Positions 1 through 7,347 of a DNA stretch of 10,231 bases are shown here, one piece after another (the stretch's first letter is position 1; each line of letters begins with the position of its first letter). A program made the position numbers and the translations under genes. The notes beneath the pieces are model-generated. The model was not told where the DNA came from and did not search any database. It saw only the letters and a list, made by a program, of their open reading frames with translations. This DNA is from Clostridia bacterium (GTDB lineage Bacteria > Bacillota > Clostridia > Christensenellales > Aristaeellaceae): contig JAFWBZ010000165.1 of assembly GCA_017537105.1 (NCBI GenBank), positions 1 through 10,231 on the forward strand, given 5' to 3'.

Positions 1-3
1 CAC

Positions 4-31
4 AAGGCGCAATTGGCGCGAAAAGGTTCAA
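4..31 (-). promoter_or_regulatory. Putative AraC-type two-half-site operator, facing left
   Basis: On the minus strand this stretch reads TTGAACCTT, ten bases, TTGCGCCTT, so two similar 9-base half-sites start 19 bases apart. The same architecture and 22 of 28 identical bases occur in front of the first GRE gene (1096-1123), in the plus orientation. Tandem direct half-sites about two helical turns apart are typical of AraC/XylS-family activators, and such a regulator is encoded at 245-1063. The orientation suggests control of a divergent gene left of the window. Which protein binds is inferred. Confidence 0.5.
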
Positions 32-162
32 TATTGTTTTCTGTTGCGAAATCGCCCTTTCGCCTCGAAATATCGGACCACTCCCGAAAAACGGCGGCTT
101 CCGGCGATTTCGGAGGCTGGCGATTCGAGAACGGCTTCTTCTGAAAAACGTTTGCCGGCGGC

Positions 163-191
163 TTGACAGGGAGGGGAGCCGGGGGTATGAT
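163..191 (+). promoter_or_regulatory. Sigma-70/SigA-type promoter of the AraC-family gene
   Basis: TTGACA at 163-168 and TATGAT at 186-191 are separated by 17 bases, so transcription should start near 198. The roughly 45-base leader holds two small overlapping inverted repeats, GGGAT-C-ATCCC (214-224) and CCCG-T-CGGG (222-230), and a ribosome binding site GGAGG at 234-238, six bases before the start codon. Bases 32-162 show no ORF or other feature I can support. Confidence 0.7.
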
Positions 192-244
192 CGTATTATC
201 GGGTCTTAACGAAGGGATCATCCCGTCGGGAACGGAGGTGCGGC

Positions 245-1063
245 ATGGGCGATTGGGACAGCTATGAATGCGCGGCGCGCGCCATCGAGGGCGCACGCTT
301 CGAGGTGGTGGACTTCATGCGCTTCAACGAAAAGAGCGACATCTGGAATTTCATTCCCCACAGCCACAACTATTATGAGCTGATCTTCTTCCTGCACGGC
401 AACGCGCAGATTTCGCTGGGCGAGCGCAGTCTCTACGCCACCTTTTCCGATGTGATCCTCTACCCGCCGCGGCTGTCCCACACGGAGCACCTGCAGATCC
501 GCCACAAGCAGGAGATCTACTGCCTGCAATTCCGGGCGACGGGCCTGAGCGCGCCGGGGGTGGTGCATCAGCAGGACCGCCGGCAGGAGATCAAGGCGCT
601 GCTGGACGGCATGTTTGCCGAATACGGCCACGACCGGGACCCGGAGATCCTGTCCCGCTACCTGAAGCTGCTGGCGCTGGTCCTGGCCCGGGACCATTTC
701 CGGGGCGATGCGCCCGCCCATCCCATCGACTACTGCATGATGTACATGCGCCACAACCTGGCCCGGGACATCACCATCGAGCAGCTCTCCGAGCTGATCC
801 ACGTGAGCCGGTCCCACCTGAACAAGCTCTTCGTGCAGCGCTCCGGCATGACGCCGATGCAGTACCTGCTGGAGATTCGCATCGACGCCGCCAAGTCGCT
901 GCTGATGACCACGAACCAGTCCGTCGCCAGCATCGCCGCAGACGTGGGCTTTCATTCGCCCAAGTACTTCAGCAGCATCTTCCACCGCGCCACCGGCCTG
1001 TCGCCCCGGGAGTTCCGCAACGCGGAGGGGCTTGAGGCCTTTACCCGCGCCGCCCGGCAGTAA
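245..1063 (+). CDS. AraC-family transcriptional regulator with N-terminal cupin
   Basis: Protein of 272 residues with the usual AraC/XylS layout. The N-terminal half is a cupin-like ligand pocket containing PHSHNYYEL and a following FLHGNAQISLGERS-type strand pattern (about residues 38-85). The C-terminal roughly 95 residues hold the two helix-turn-helix units: DITIEQLSELIHVSRSHLNK and then ASIAADVGFHSPKYFSSIFH, followed by the typical GLSPREFRN ending. Length and layout match regulators of carbohydrate catabolism that activate when a sugar-like ligand binds the cupin. The start is supported by GGAGG six bases upstream and by promoter placement. It lies directly before the GRE-activase-kinase operon, whose promoter carries a tandem half-site motif, so it is the likely local activator. 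The ligand is not deducible. The family call is firm; the targets are inferred. Confidence 0.93.
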   Translation: MGDWDSYECAARAIEGARFEVVDFMRFNEKSDIWNFIPHSHNYYELIFFLHGNAQISLGERSLYATFSDVILYPPRLSHTEHLQIRHKQEIYCLQFRATGLSAPGVVHQQDRRQEIKALLDGMFAEYGHDRDPEILSRYLKLLALVLARDHFRGDAPAHPIDYCMMYMRHNLARDITIEQLSELIHVSRSHLNKLFVQRSGMTPMQYLLEIRIDAAKSLLMTTNQSVASIAADVGFHSPKYFSSIFHRATGLSPREFRNAEGLEAFTRAARQ

Positions 1064-1097
1064 GCGGCGTCCCGCTTCGCAAAAAAGCGATTATTTT
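1062..1097 (+). terminator. Possible weak terminator after the AraC-family gene
   Basis: The stop codon overlaps an AAGCGG/CCGCTT hairpin (1062-1067 with 1072-1077). It is followed by a small TCGC-A6-GCGA hairpin (1077-1090) and TTATTTT (1091-1097). Stems are short and the T tract is interrupted, so some read-through into the GRE operon is likely. Confidence 0.3.
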
Positions 1098-1123
1098 GAA
1101 CCTTTTCAAGCGCATTGAGGCTT
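1096..1123 (+). promoter_or_regulatory. Putative AraC-type two-half-site operator of the GRE operon
   Basis: The site reads TTGAACCTT, ten bases, TTGAGGCTT. Half-sites are 19 bases apart in direct orientation, ending against the -35 region of the promoter at 1122-1150, which is the normal position for a class II AraC-type activator. It shares 22 of 28 bases with the reverse complement of 4-31, including a perfect 12-base run (TTGAACCTTTTC). TTGAA/TTCAA (1096-1100, 1105-1109) is also a small inverted repeat. Binding by the neighbouring regulator is inferred. Confidence 0.55.
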
Positions 1124-1150
1124 CTTTCCGCGCCGGCGCCATGGTACAAT
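1122..1150 (+). promoter_or_regulatory. Extended -10 promoter of the first GRE operon
   Basis: TGGTACAAT (1142-1150) is an extended -10 box. Seventeen bases upstream the -35 position holds TTCTTT (1122-1127), a poor match to TTGACA. A good -10 with a poor -35 behind a putative activator site fits activator dependence. Expected start is near 1157. The leader of about 57 bases ends with AAAGGAG at 1199-1205, eight bases before the ATG at 1214. Confidence 0.6.
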
Positions 1151-1213
1151 GAAACCATCCAAGGGCATCACAGCAGCGCAAGCACGATATATGGAAGCAA
1201 AGGAGCATTCGAT

Positions 1214-3577
1214 ATGAACGCGCTTTATCAGGAAATCATGTCCCTCCCCAAGTCCCCGCGAATCGAATCCCTGAAAAAGAAAATGCTGGACGAGCCCCGC
1301 TACGTCAGCATCGAGCAGGCGCACATCGTCACCGAGGTCTACAGGCAGACTGAGGGCGAGCCCGCCTGCATTCGCCGCGCCAAAGCGCTGAAGGCTGCGC
1401 TGGAGCAGATCAAAATCCGCATCGAGCCGGACGAGTGGATCGTGGGCAACCGCACCGCCGGCGTGCGCGCGGGCGTGGTGTTTCCGGAGACCGGCGCATC
1501 CTGGGTGGACCGCGAGTTCGAAACCCTGCCCACCCGGCCGCAGGACCGGTTCCTTGTGCGTCCGGAGGACATCGTGGAATTCCGCGAGAGGATCCTGCCC
1601 TACTGGAAGGGCGTCTCCCTGGAGGACCAGGTGCGCGCGAGGGCGGGGGAAGAGGTCAACGCCATCGCCCGCGTGGTCAAGATCAACCAGAAGGACCACT
1701 CCCAGGGCCACATCTGCCCCAACACGAAGAAGTGGCTGGCCATGGGACCCGCCGGCATCCTGGCGGACGCCGAGGCACGGCTGGCCGCCAGCGCCGATGC
1801 GCAGCAGCGCGACTTCTACAGGAGCGTCATCCTGTCGATGGAGGGCGCCTGCGCCTTCATGCGCCGCTACGCCGAACTGGCCGAAGCGCTTTACGCCGAG
1901 ACCGACAAGGAAAACCTTGCCGCAGTGGCCGCCGTCTGCCGCAAGCTGGCGGAGCAGCCTCCGGAGACCTACCATGAGGCCCTGCAGGCCACGTGGTTTT
2001 TGTACGTAATCCTCCAGATGGAGGGCAACGCCTCCTCCTTCTCCCCGGGCCGCATGGACCAGTATCTGTATCCCTATTTCCGCAACAGCCGCGCGGCGGG
2101 CATGCGCCTCGAAGAGGCGCTGGAGCTCACCGAGTGCCTGTGGCTCAAGTTCAACCAGATCGTGTACCTGCGCAATTCCAACAGCGCGAAGTACTTTGCG
2201 GGCTTCCCCATCGGCTTCAACGTGGCGGTCGGTGGCCAGAACCTGGACGGCTCGGACGCCTCCAACGAACTGAGCTACCTGTTCCTGCAGGCCCAGTCCC
2301 ACCTGCTGCTGCCCCAGCCCAACCTGTCCCTGCGCATGTACAAGGGCTCGCCGGAGCAGCTGCTGGAGGCCGCGAGCCGGGTCATCGGCATGGGCAGCGG
2401 CATTCCGCAGGTGTTCAACGACGAGAGCATCATCCCGGCGCTGGAGCTCCATGGCATCTCCCACGAGGACGCGGTGAACTACGCCATCGTGGGCTGCGTG
2501 GAGCTGACGACCCACGGCAACACGCTGGGCTGGAGCGACGCCGCCATGTTCAACCTGGTCAAGGCGCTGGAGCTGACGCTGACCGGCGGCATCGACCTGC
2601 TGGACGGCCGGCAGATGGGTCCCAACTACGGCGATCTGACCACCTATGCCACCTATGAGGAGCTGGAGGCCGCCTTCGCCCGCATGATCGACCACTACAT
2701 GGACCGCATGGTGGACATGGTCGCCATCATGGACGAGATGCACGCAAAGATCCTGCCCACGCCCTTCCTCTCCGCCGTGATCGACGACTGCATGGCGCTC
2801 GGCAAGGACGTCACGCTGGGCGGCGCGCACTACAACCAGGCGGGTGTGCAGGCGATCCAGGTGGCCAACGTGGCCGACAGCCTCGAGGCCATTCGAAAGT
2901 TCGTCTACGAGGACAAATCCGTGTCCGCCGCCGAGCTGCTGGACGCCCTGAAGCGGGATTTTGAGGGCTGCGAGCTCCTGCGCGCCCGGCTGATCCACAA
3001 GGCCCCCAAGTACGGCAACGACATTCCCGAGGTAGACGGGATCGGCGCGAAGTGGGCGCGCTACTTCGGCGAGGGATTGAAGAAATACCGCAACCGCCGC
3101 GGCGGCATCTACCAGATGGGCCTGTACACGGTGTCCGCCCACGTGCCGATGGGGCAGAACGTCGGCGCCTCCGCCGATGGCCGCCATGCCCGCGACCCGC
3201 TGGCCGACGGCGGCGTCTCCGCCATGTACGGCCGGGACGAGATGGGCCCGACGGCGCTGCTGCAATCCGTGGCCAGGCTGCCCTTCGAGCTGGTCAGCAA
3301 CGGCTCTCTGCTGAACATGAAGTTCCTGCCGTCCTTCTTCCAGACGCAGTCCGGCATCGAAAAGTTCGCCCGGTTCCTGCGCGCCTTCTGCCGCTTGGGC
3401 ATCAGCCACATCCAGTTCAACGTGCTGAATGAATCCGACCTGCGCGCGGCGCAGAAGGATCCCGAGAAGTATCGCGGCCTGACGGTGCGCGTGGCGGGCT
3501 ACACCGCCTACTTCACCGAGCTGGCGCCGGATCTCCAGGAGGAGATCATCGCGCGCACCACCTACGACGCCGTATGA
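1214..3577 (+). CDS. Glycyl radical enzyme, uncharacterised dehydratase/lyase type
   Basis: A 787-residue PFL-fold glycyl radical enzyme, expected in the cytosol and only active anaerobically. Near the C-terminus RVAGY carries the radical glycine (G762). The thiyl cysteine is C428 in VGCVEL, with E430 two residues on. A single Cys with GCVE, instead of the Cys-Cys of pyruvate formate-lyase, places it with dehydratases and C-X lyases. D442 in GWSDAAMFN sits 14 residues after the Cys, as D447 follows C433 in glycerol dehydratase, and H166 matches the early active-site His. The His-Ser pair of glycerol dehydratase (281/282) is replaced by S274-S275 in GNASSFSPGR. The start is at 1214 because AAAGGAG lies eight bases upstream; the in-frame ATG at 1115 lies upstream of the promoter. 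It overlaps its activase by four bases. Family certain, substrate unknown; the kinase in the operon hints at a phosphorylated polyol. Confidence 0.93.
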   Translation: MNALYQEIMSLPKSPRIESLKKKMLDEPRYVSIEQAHIVTEVYRQTEGEPACIRRAKALKAALEQIKIRIEPDEWIVGNRTAGVRAGVVFPETGASWVDREFETLPTRPQDRFLVRPEDIVEFRERILPYWKGVSLEDQVRARAGEEVNAIARVVKINQKDHSQGHICPNTKKWLAMGPAGILADAEARLAASADAQQRDFYRSVILSMEGACAFMRRYAELAEALYAETDKENLAAVAAVCRKLAEQPPETYHEALQATWFLYVILQMEGNASSFSPGRMDQYLYPYFRNSRAAGMRLEEALELTECLWLKFNQIVYLRNSNSAKYFAGFPIGFNVAVGGQNLDGSDASNELSYLFLQAQSHLLLPQPNLSLRMYKGSPEQLLEAASRVIGMGSGIPQVFNDESIIPALELHGISHEDAVNYAIVGCVELTTHGNTLGWSDAAMFNLVKALELTLTGGIDLLDGRQMGPNYGDLTTYATYEELEAAFARMIDHYMDRMVDMVAIMDEMHAKILPTPFLSAVIDDCMALGKDVTLGGAHYNQAGVQAIQVANVADSLEAIRKFVYEDKSVSAAELLDALKRDFEGCELLRARLIHKAPKYGNDIPEVDGIGAKWARYFGEGLKKYRNRRGGIYQMGLYTVSAHVPMGQNVGASADGRHARDPLADGGVSAMYGRDEMGPTALLQSVARLPFELVSNGSLLNMKFLPSFFQTQSGIEKFARFLRAFCRLGISHIQFNVLNESDLRAAQKDPEKYRGLTVRVAGYTAYFTELAPDLQEEIIARTTYDAV

Positions 3578-4515
3578 CGGGCCGGAGCGACCGCGCGGCC
3601 GTTCCGGACTGTGCGCCGGAGTGCAGGGGAACGATCTTTGAGCTCAAGCGCTTCGCCGTGCACGACGGTCCCGGGCTGCGCTCCACGCTGTTTCTCAAGG
3701 GCTGTCCGCTGCGCTGCCCCTGGTGCCAGAATCCGGAGGGACTGTCCGCCGGGATCCGGCTGTGGCACCGGCCCCGGAGCTGCGTGCGGTGCGGGCGCTG
3801 CATCGCGGCCTGCCGCAGCGGCGCGCTGACGCTGTCCGACCGGGTGCACATCGATCGGTCGGCGTGCACCCGGTGCGGGCGCTGCATCGAGGCCTGCCCC
3901 GTCGGCGCTCTCAGCCTGGACGGGCGCGTCGTATCGCCCGGGGAGGCCGCGGACATGCTCCTGGAGGACAGGGTGTTCTTCCAGGACGGCGGCGGCGTCA
4001 CCCTCTCCGGCGGCGAGGTGTTCGTCCAATGGCCGTTTGCGCTGGAGGTGCTGAAGCGCTGCAAGGCGGAAGGCGTGGACACGGCCATTGAGAGCAGCAT
4101 GTACACCTCCGCAGACGTTCTCGAGCGCTTCCTGCCCCTGGTGGATCACTTCATCATGGACATCAAGTACATGGACGCGGAGACGCATCGGCGCGTGCTG
4201 GGGGTGGACAACCGCCAGATCCTGGAAAACCACGCGCGGCTGGTGGCCGCCGGCGCCGACGTGCTGGTGCGGACGCCGCTGATTCCGGGGTACACCGCCA
4301 CGGAGGAGAACGTCCGCGCCATCGCCAGCTACCTCGCGTCGGTGGACCCTGACGCGAAGGTCGAGCTGCTCAACTTCAACCCAATGTGCCGCAGCAAGTA
4401 CGCGGCGCTGGAATGGGAATATCCCGTCGACGGCCGTGCGCTGACGGCGGAGGAAATGGCCGCCTTCCACCGCATTCTGGAGGCGGAGGGCCTTCGAAAC
4501 ATCATAAGGGAGTGA
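3574..4515 (+). CDS. Glycyl radical enzyme activase (radical SAM, two Fe-S clusters in insert)
   Basis: A 313-residue radical-SAM activase that would abstract a hydrogen from the radical glycine of the upstream GRE using S-adenosylmethionine. The signature CxxxCxxC is C44, C48 and C51 (GCPLRCPWCQNPEG), after the family motif FAVHDGPGLRS. It is followed by an insert with two complete ferredoxin-like CxxCxxCxxxC clusters (C70/C73/C76/C80 and C98/C101/C104/C108). GGGVTLSGGEV is the SAM-binding glycine motif. This longer form is typical of activases of dehydratase/lyase-type GREs such as glycerol dehydratase and choline TMA-lyase. The ATG overlaps the GRE stop codon (ATGA), with no close ribosome binding site; the nearest AGGAGG is at 3537-3542, so translational coupling is likely. 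The first 17 or so residues are an unusual extension before RGTIFELKRF. Confidence 0.93.
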   Translation: MTGRSDRAAVPDCAPECRGTIFELKRFAVHDGPGLRSTLFLKGCPLRCPWCQNPEGLSAGIRLWHRPRSCVRCGRCIAACRSGALTLSDRVHIDRSACTRCGRCIEACPVGALSLDGRVVSPGEAADMLLEDRVFFQDGGGVTLSGGEVFVQWPFALEVLKRCKAEGVDTAIESSMYTSADVLERFLPLVDHFIMDIKYMDAETHRRVLGVDNRQILENHARLVAAGADVLVRTPLIPGYTATEENVRAIASYLASVDPDAKVELLNFNPMCRSKYAALEWEYPVDGRALTAEEMAAFHRILEAEGLRNIIRE

Positions 4516-4520
4516 GGATC

Positions 4521-6296
4521 ATGTCGATGCTCGGAAGGTTTCTCGAGGCCGCCAGGGCGGACCGGCCCGTCTACATCTGCGAGGTGCGCGACGCCTTCCA
4601 GCGGGAAGGCGCGCGCGACTTCATCTTCCACGCGGTGCTCTACGACGGCGGCGTGCGCCGCTTCGCGCAGAAGCTGCCCGCCTGCGAAGGCCCGGAGGAG
4701 GACGCGTTCGTCGAGGAATACCTGACCGCCACGCTGTACAACCTGCTCTCCGCGCTGGGCGCCCGGGAGATCCGCGTGTACATCGATCCATGTGACGCCG
4801 CGCTCGCGGCCTATGCCGCGAAGCTGGACGACATCTTTCAGGTACATGCGCCCATTGCCGCCCGCAGCGGATATGGCAAGTGCCTGAACGTGAACCAGCG
4901 GGTGCTGGCCTCCCTGTGCGGCGCGGACATCCGCTTCCGCTTTGCCATCGCGCCCCTCGACCGGGAGCCCGGCCTGTCCGGGACCGCGCCTGCGCCGGCG
5001 GGACAGCCGGTGTTTGCCGCGCTGCCCGCGAGGGCGGAGGCGGGCCGCTTCATGGGCATGGACATCGGCGGCACGGACATCAAGCTGGCCGCCTCCCTGG
5101 ACGGACGCCTGTGCGCCTTCAAGGAGTATGACTGGAACCCCTCCGCCTTCACCCGGGCGGAGCAGCTGACCGATCCGCTGGTGCTGCTCACCCGGCTGAT
5201 GCGCGCCGCGGTGTGCATGGTCGCGGAGGGCCTCGGGGGCGAGCTGCCCCTGCCCGCCTTTGACAAGTCTGCCACCGACGCGGAGGTCGAGGCGGCCGTC
5301 TCCGGCATGGAGGCGCGGCTGGGCGACAGGCTCCGGAATTTCGACGGCATCGGCCTGTGCTTCCCGGACGTGGTCATCCGCAATCGCATCGTCGGCGGAG
5401 AATGCCCCAAGACCCAGGGCATGCGCAACAACACCGCGCTGGATTACGAGAGCGAATTTCAAAAGATCACCGCGCTGAACGACCTGCTGGCAGCATACGT
5501 GCGTCCCGGCGGGCCGGTGATGAACACCAACGACGGCCCCATGGCCGCCTTTACCACCGCGGTGGAGCAGGCCGCCGCGGGTCGGAATCTCTCCGACGGC
5601 TTCTTTGCCCACAGCCTCGGCACCGATCTGGGCTCCGGCTGGATTCTGCCGGACGGCTCCATTCCGGAGATCCCGCTGGAGGTGTACAACTTCGTCATCG
5701 ACCTGGGCAGCTATGCCCAGCGCGCGCACCATCCGCTGGACGTGCGCAGCGTGCGCAACTTCGGCACGCACCTGCCCGGCACCCTACAGAAGTACACGGG
5801 ACAGTTCGGCGTGTTCCGCCTGGCGGCGAAGCACCTGCCCGGGGCCGATCCCGCGCTCTTTGCGCGCGCCTTTGCAGACGGCATGTTCCGCTGGGAGGGC
5901 GAGCGTCTGACAGTGCCCACGGAGCCCCGGGATATGCGCAAGCCGTGCCTCGAATTCTTCATGCAGGCCGCGTCGGACGCCGAAGCTCCCGCCGCCGAGC
6001 TTTTCCGCAAAGTGGGGGAGTGCGTGGCCGTCACCTGGAGGGAGACGCAGTTCCTCCTTGAACCCGCGTGTACCGCGCGCACGCTGTTCGGACGACTGGT
6101 CAAGACCCAGGCCTGCTTCGACGAGATCTGCGAGGGCGCGCGCCGCGTCGTGCCGGATCTCCGGCTGGAGGCCGCCGACGAGGGCCTGGCCAACACGCCG
6201 CTGATGCGGCAGCTGGCGGACCATCCGGTATACACGGTGGCCCAGTTCGCCCAGGCCGTTGGCGCGATCTACTACGCCTGCCTGGGCATGGAATAA
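4521..6296 (+). CDS. ROK-like sugar kinase with unrecognised N-terminal domain
   Basis: A 591-residue protein in two parts. Residues 1 to about 170 form a soluble domain I do not recognise. From about 175 an ASKHA (actin-like ATPase) fold of ROK/glucokinase type begins: MDIGGTDIKLAAS (D181-S193) is the phosphate-1 loop, N337-D338 in NTNDGPMAAF matches the ROK catalytic Asp position, and LGTDLGSGW (366-374) is the phosphate-2 motif. The ROK zinc motif (CxCGxxGC) and the EIGH motif are not visible, so it is a divergent member and roughly twice the usual 300-residue length. It starts five bases after the activase stop, with AGGGAG eight bases before the ATG, and closes the operon. The likely role is ATP-dependent phosphorylation of a sugar or anhydro-sugar/polyol for one or both GREs; a sensing role is possible. 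Kinase fold likely, substrate unknown. Confidence 0.72.
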   Translation: MSMLGRFLEAARADRPVYICEVRDAFQREGARDFIFHAVLYDGGVRRFAQKLPACEGPEEDAFVEEYLTATLYNLLSALGAREIRVYIDPCDAALAAYAAKLDDIFQVHAPIAARSGYGKCLNVNQRVLASLCGADIRFRFAIAPLDREPGLSGTAPAPAGQPVFAALPARAEAGRFMGMDIGGTDIKLAASLDGRLCAFKEYDWNPSAFTRAEQLTDPLVLLTRLMRAAVCMVAEGLGGELPLPAFDKSATDAEVEAAVSGMEARLGDRLRNFDGIGLCFPDVVIRNRIVGGECPKTQGMRNNTALDYESEFQKITALNDLLAAYVRPGGPVMNTNDGPMAAFTTAVEQAAAGRNLSDGFFAHSLGTDLGSGWILPDGSIPEIPLEVYNFVIDLGSYAQRAHHPLDVRSVRNFGTHLPGTLQKYTGQFGVFRLAAKHLPGADPALFARAFADGMFRWEGERLTVPTEPRDMRKPCLEFFMQAASDAEAPAAELFRKVGECVAVTWRETQFLLEPACTARTLFGRLVKTQACFDEICEGARRVVPDLRLEAADEGLANTPLMRQLADHPVYTVAQFAQAVGAIYYACLGME

Positions 6297-6310
6297 CTCC
6301 GGACACAACG

Positions 6311-6347
6311 GCTCCCCCGGTCGAAAGGCCGGGGGAGCGCATTTTTT
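6311..6347 (+). terminator. Intrinsic terminator of the GRE-activase-kinase operon
   Basis: A 12-base-pair stem (6311-6322 with 6327-6338; one T-G wobble) is capped by a GAAA tetraloop and followed by six T residues at 6342-6347. It is a canonical rho-independent terminator 14 bases after the kinase stop codon. On the minus strand there is no T tract, so it should not terminate the converging activase transcript well. Confidence 0.92.
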
Positions 6348-6380
6348 GTCTGTTCGCGATCGGGGCGAGCCGTGCGGCAG

Positions 6381-7151
6381 CTATTTGAAGCTGCAATCCA
6401 GGCCGGCGTCCAGGAACACCTGGCGGTACCTTTCGAGGGCTTCCGGGTGCAGCTGCTTGACGCCCTTCCACTCGTACTCGATGCCCAGCTCCTCGTACTT
6501 CTTTTCCCCGAACTGGTGGAAGGGCAGCAGGTGCACCTCGCGCACCCCGATCTCCGACAGCGCCCGGGACAGTCCCCTGGCGTGGGAGATGCCCACGTTG
6601 AAGTGGGGGATCACGGGGATCCGGGCGATCACCGGCTTGCCCGCGGCCACCACGGCCCGAAGGTTTTCCACGATCACATCGTTGTACACGCCGGTGTAGC
6701 GCCTGTGCAGCTCCCGGTCGTAGTGCTTGAAGTCGAACAGGTACAGGTCCGGGTGCGGAAGAAAGCTCCGGAAGCGCTCCGGGGCGGCGAAGCCGGTGGT
6801 TTCCACCGCGGTGTGGATGCCCTCGGCGCGCGCCGCGTCGATCAGCGCAACGGCGAAGTCCATCTGCTGGAGCACCTCGCCGCCGGACAGCGTCATGCCG
6901 CCGCCGGATTCCTCGTAGAAGTCGATGTCCTGCCGGACGACGCGCATGACCTCCTCCACGGTGCGCTCCCGGCCGCAATAGAGCTCATTTTCCATGGCGT
7001 CGGCGATGGGGGCGTTGCGATTTTGCGACTCCGGGTTGGCGCACCAGGCGCACTGCAGCGGGCACCCCTTGAAGAACACCGTGGTTCGGATGCCCGGCCC
7101 GTCGTTGATGCTGAATTTCTGTATGTTGAATATTCGTCCCCTGATCTCCAT
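6381..7151 (-). CDS. Glycyl radical enzyme activase, short form without Cys-rich insert
   Basis: A 256-residue radical-SAM activase beginning MEIRGRIFNIQKFSINDGPG, the usual start of this family. The [4Fe-4S] cysteines are C30, C34 and C37 (GCPLQCAWCANPES) and GGGMTLSGGEV is the SAM motif. Only about 16 residues separate NPES from CGRERTVEEVM (C59), so the two-cluster ferredoxin insert of dehydratase-type activases is absent, as in pyruvate formate-lyase activase. The gene is divergent from the YbiW-like GRE at 7507, which is its probable partner. The ribosome binding site upstream of ATG is weak (GAGGCA). Its leader contains two hairpin repeats. The family call is firm; the pairing with the second GRE is inferred from position, since the first GRE has its own activase. 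Confidence 0.92.
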   Translation of the reverse strand: MEIRGRIFNIQKFSINDGPGIRTTVFFKGCPLQCAWCANPESQNRNAPIADAMENELYCGRERTVEEVMRVVRQDIDFYEESGGGMTLSGGEVLQQMDFAVALIDAARAEGIHTAVETTGFAAPERFRSFLPHPDLYLFDFKHYDRELHRRYTGVYNDVIVENLRAVVAAGKPVIARIPVIPHFNVGISHARGLSRALSEIGVREVHLLPFHQFGEKKYEELGIEYEWKGVKQLHPEALERYRQVFLDAGLDCSFK

Positions 7152-7226
7152 GGCTGTCTTTGCCTCGCTTTCCGCCGGTGCGCCGTATGCTAACAGAATC
7201 GGAGGGCCTGCCGCCCGAATTTGATT

Positions 7227-7267
7227 TCATCTGATTGTCGGCGCCTTACCCTTCGGGAGCCGCCGAC
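7227..7267. repeat. 41-nt hairpin direct repeat, copy 1
   Basis: Exact 41-base copy of 7303-7343, offset by 76 bases. It folds as GTCGGCG/CGCCGAC around a CUUCGG-type tetraloop. Between the copies (7268-7302) is a third small hairpin, CAACCG/CGGTTG (7273-7278 with 7289-7294). The unit could be a dispersed palindromic element or a structured leader RNA of the minus-strand activase. Confidence 0.85.
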
Positions 7268-7302
7268 CCGGCCAACCGCGCTGCGCGCCGGTTGCCTAAT
7301 CA

Positions 7303-7343
7303 TCATCTGATTGTCGGCGCCTTACCCTTCGGGAGCCGCCGAC
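7303..7343. repeat. 41-nt hairpin direct repeat, copy 2
   Basis: Second exact copy. Here the following bases extend the stem to 11 perfect pairs (GATTGTCGGCG 7309-7319 with CGCCGACAATC 7337-7347). The stem ends exactly beside the minus-strand -10 box at 7348-7353, so the element abuts or overlaps the predicted activase transcription start. Confidence 0.85.
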
Positions 7344-7347
7344 AATC

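Noticed and set aside
1115..1213. N-terminal extension of the first GRE from an upstream in-frame ATG
   Set aside because: This start lies upstream of the predicted -10 (1145-1150) within the operator; the ATG at 1214 has AAAGGAG at eight bases.
1106..3409. Long minus-strand open frame opposite the first GRE
   Set aside because: Antisense shadow of a G+C-rich gene; low-complexity His/Val/Gly/Gln-rich translation, no recognisable domain, whereas the plus strand encodes an intact GRE.
4386..4520. N-terminal extension of the kinase into the activase gene
   Set aside because: It would overlap the activase by 130 bases with no domain content; the ATG at 4521 has its own ribosome binding site and normal operon spacing.
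4329..5771. Minus-strand open frame opposite the kinase
   Set aside because: Antisense shadow with biased composition and no motif; the plus strand has ROK-like phosphate motifs.
7227..7343. CRISPR-like repeat-spacer-repeat (41-nt repeats, 35-nt spacer)
   Set aside because: Only two repeats, each with a strong internal hairpin, a palindromic 'spacer' and no cas genes; a hairpin repeat in a leader explains it better.
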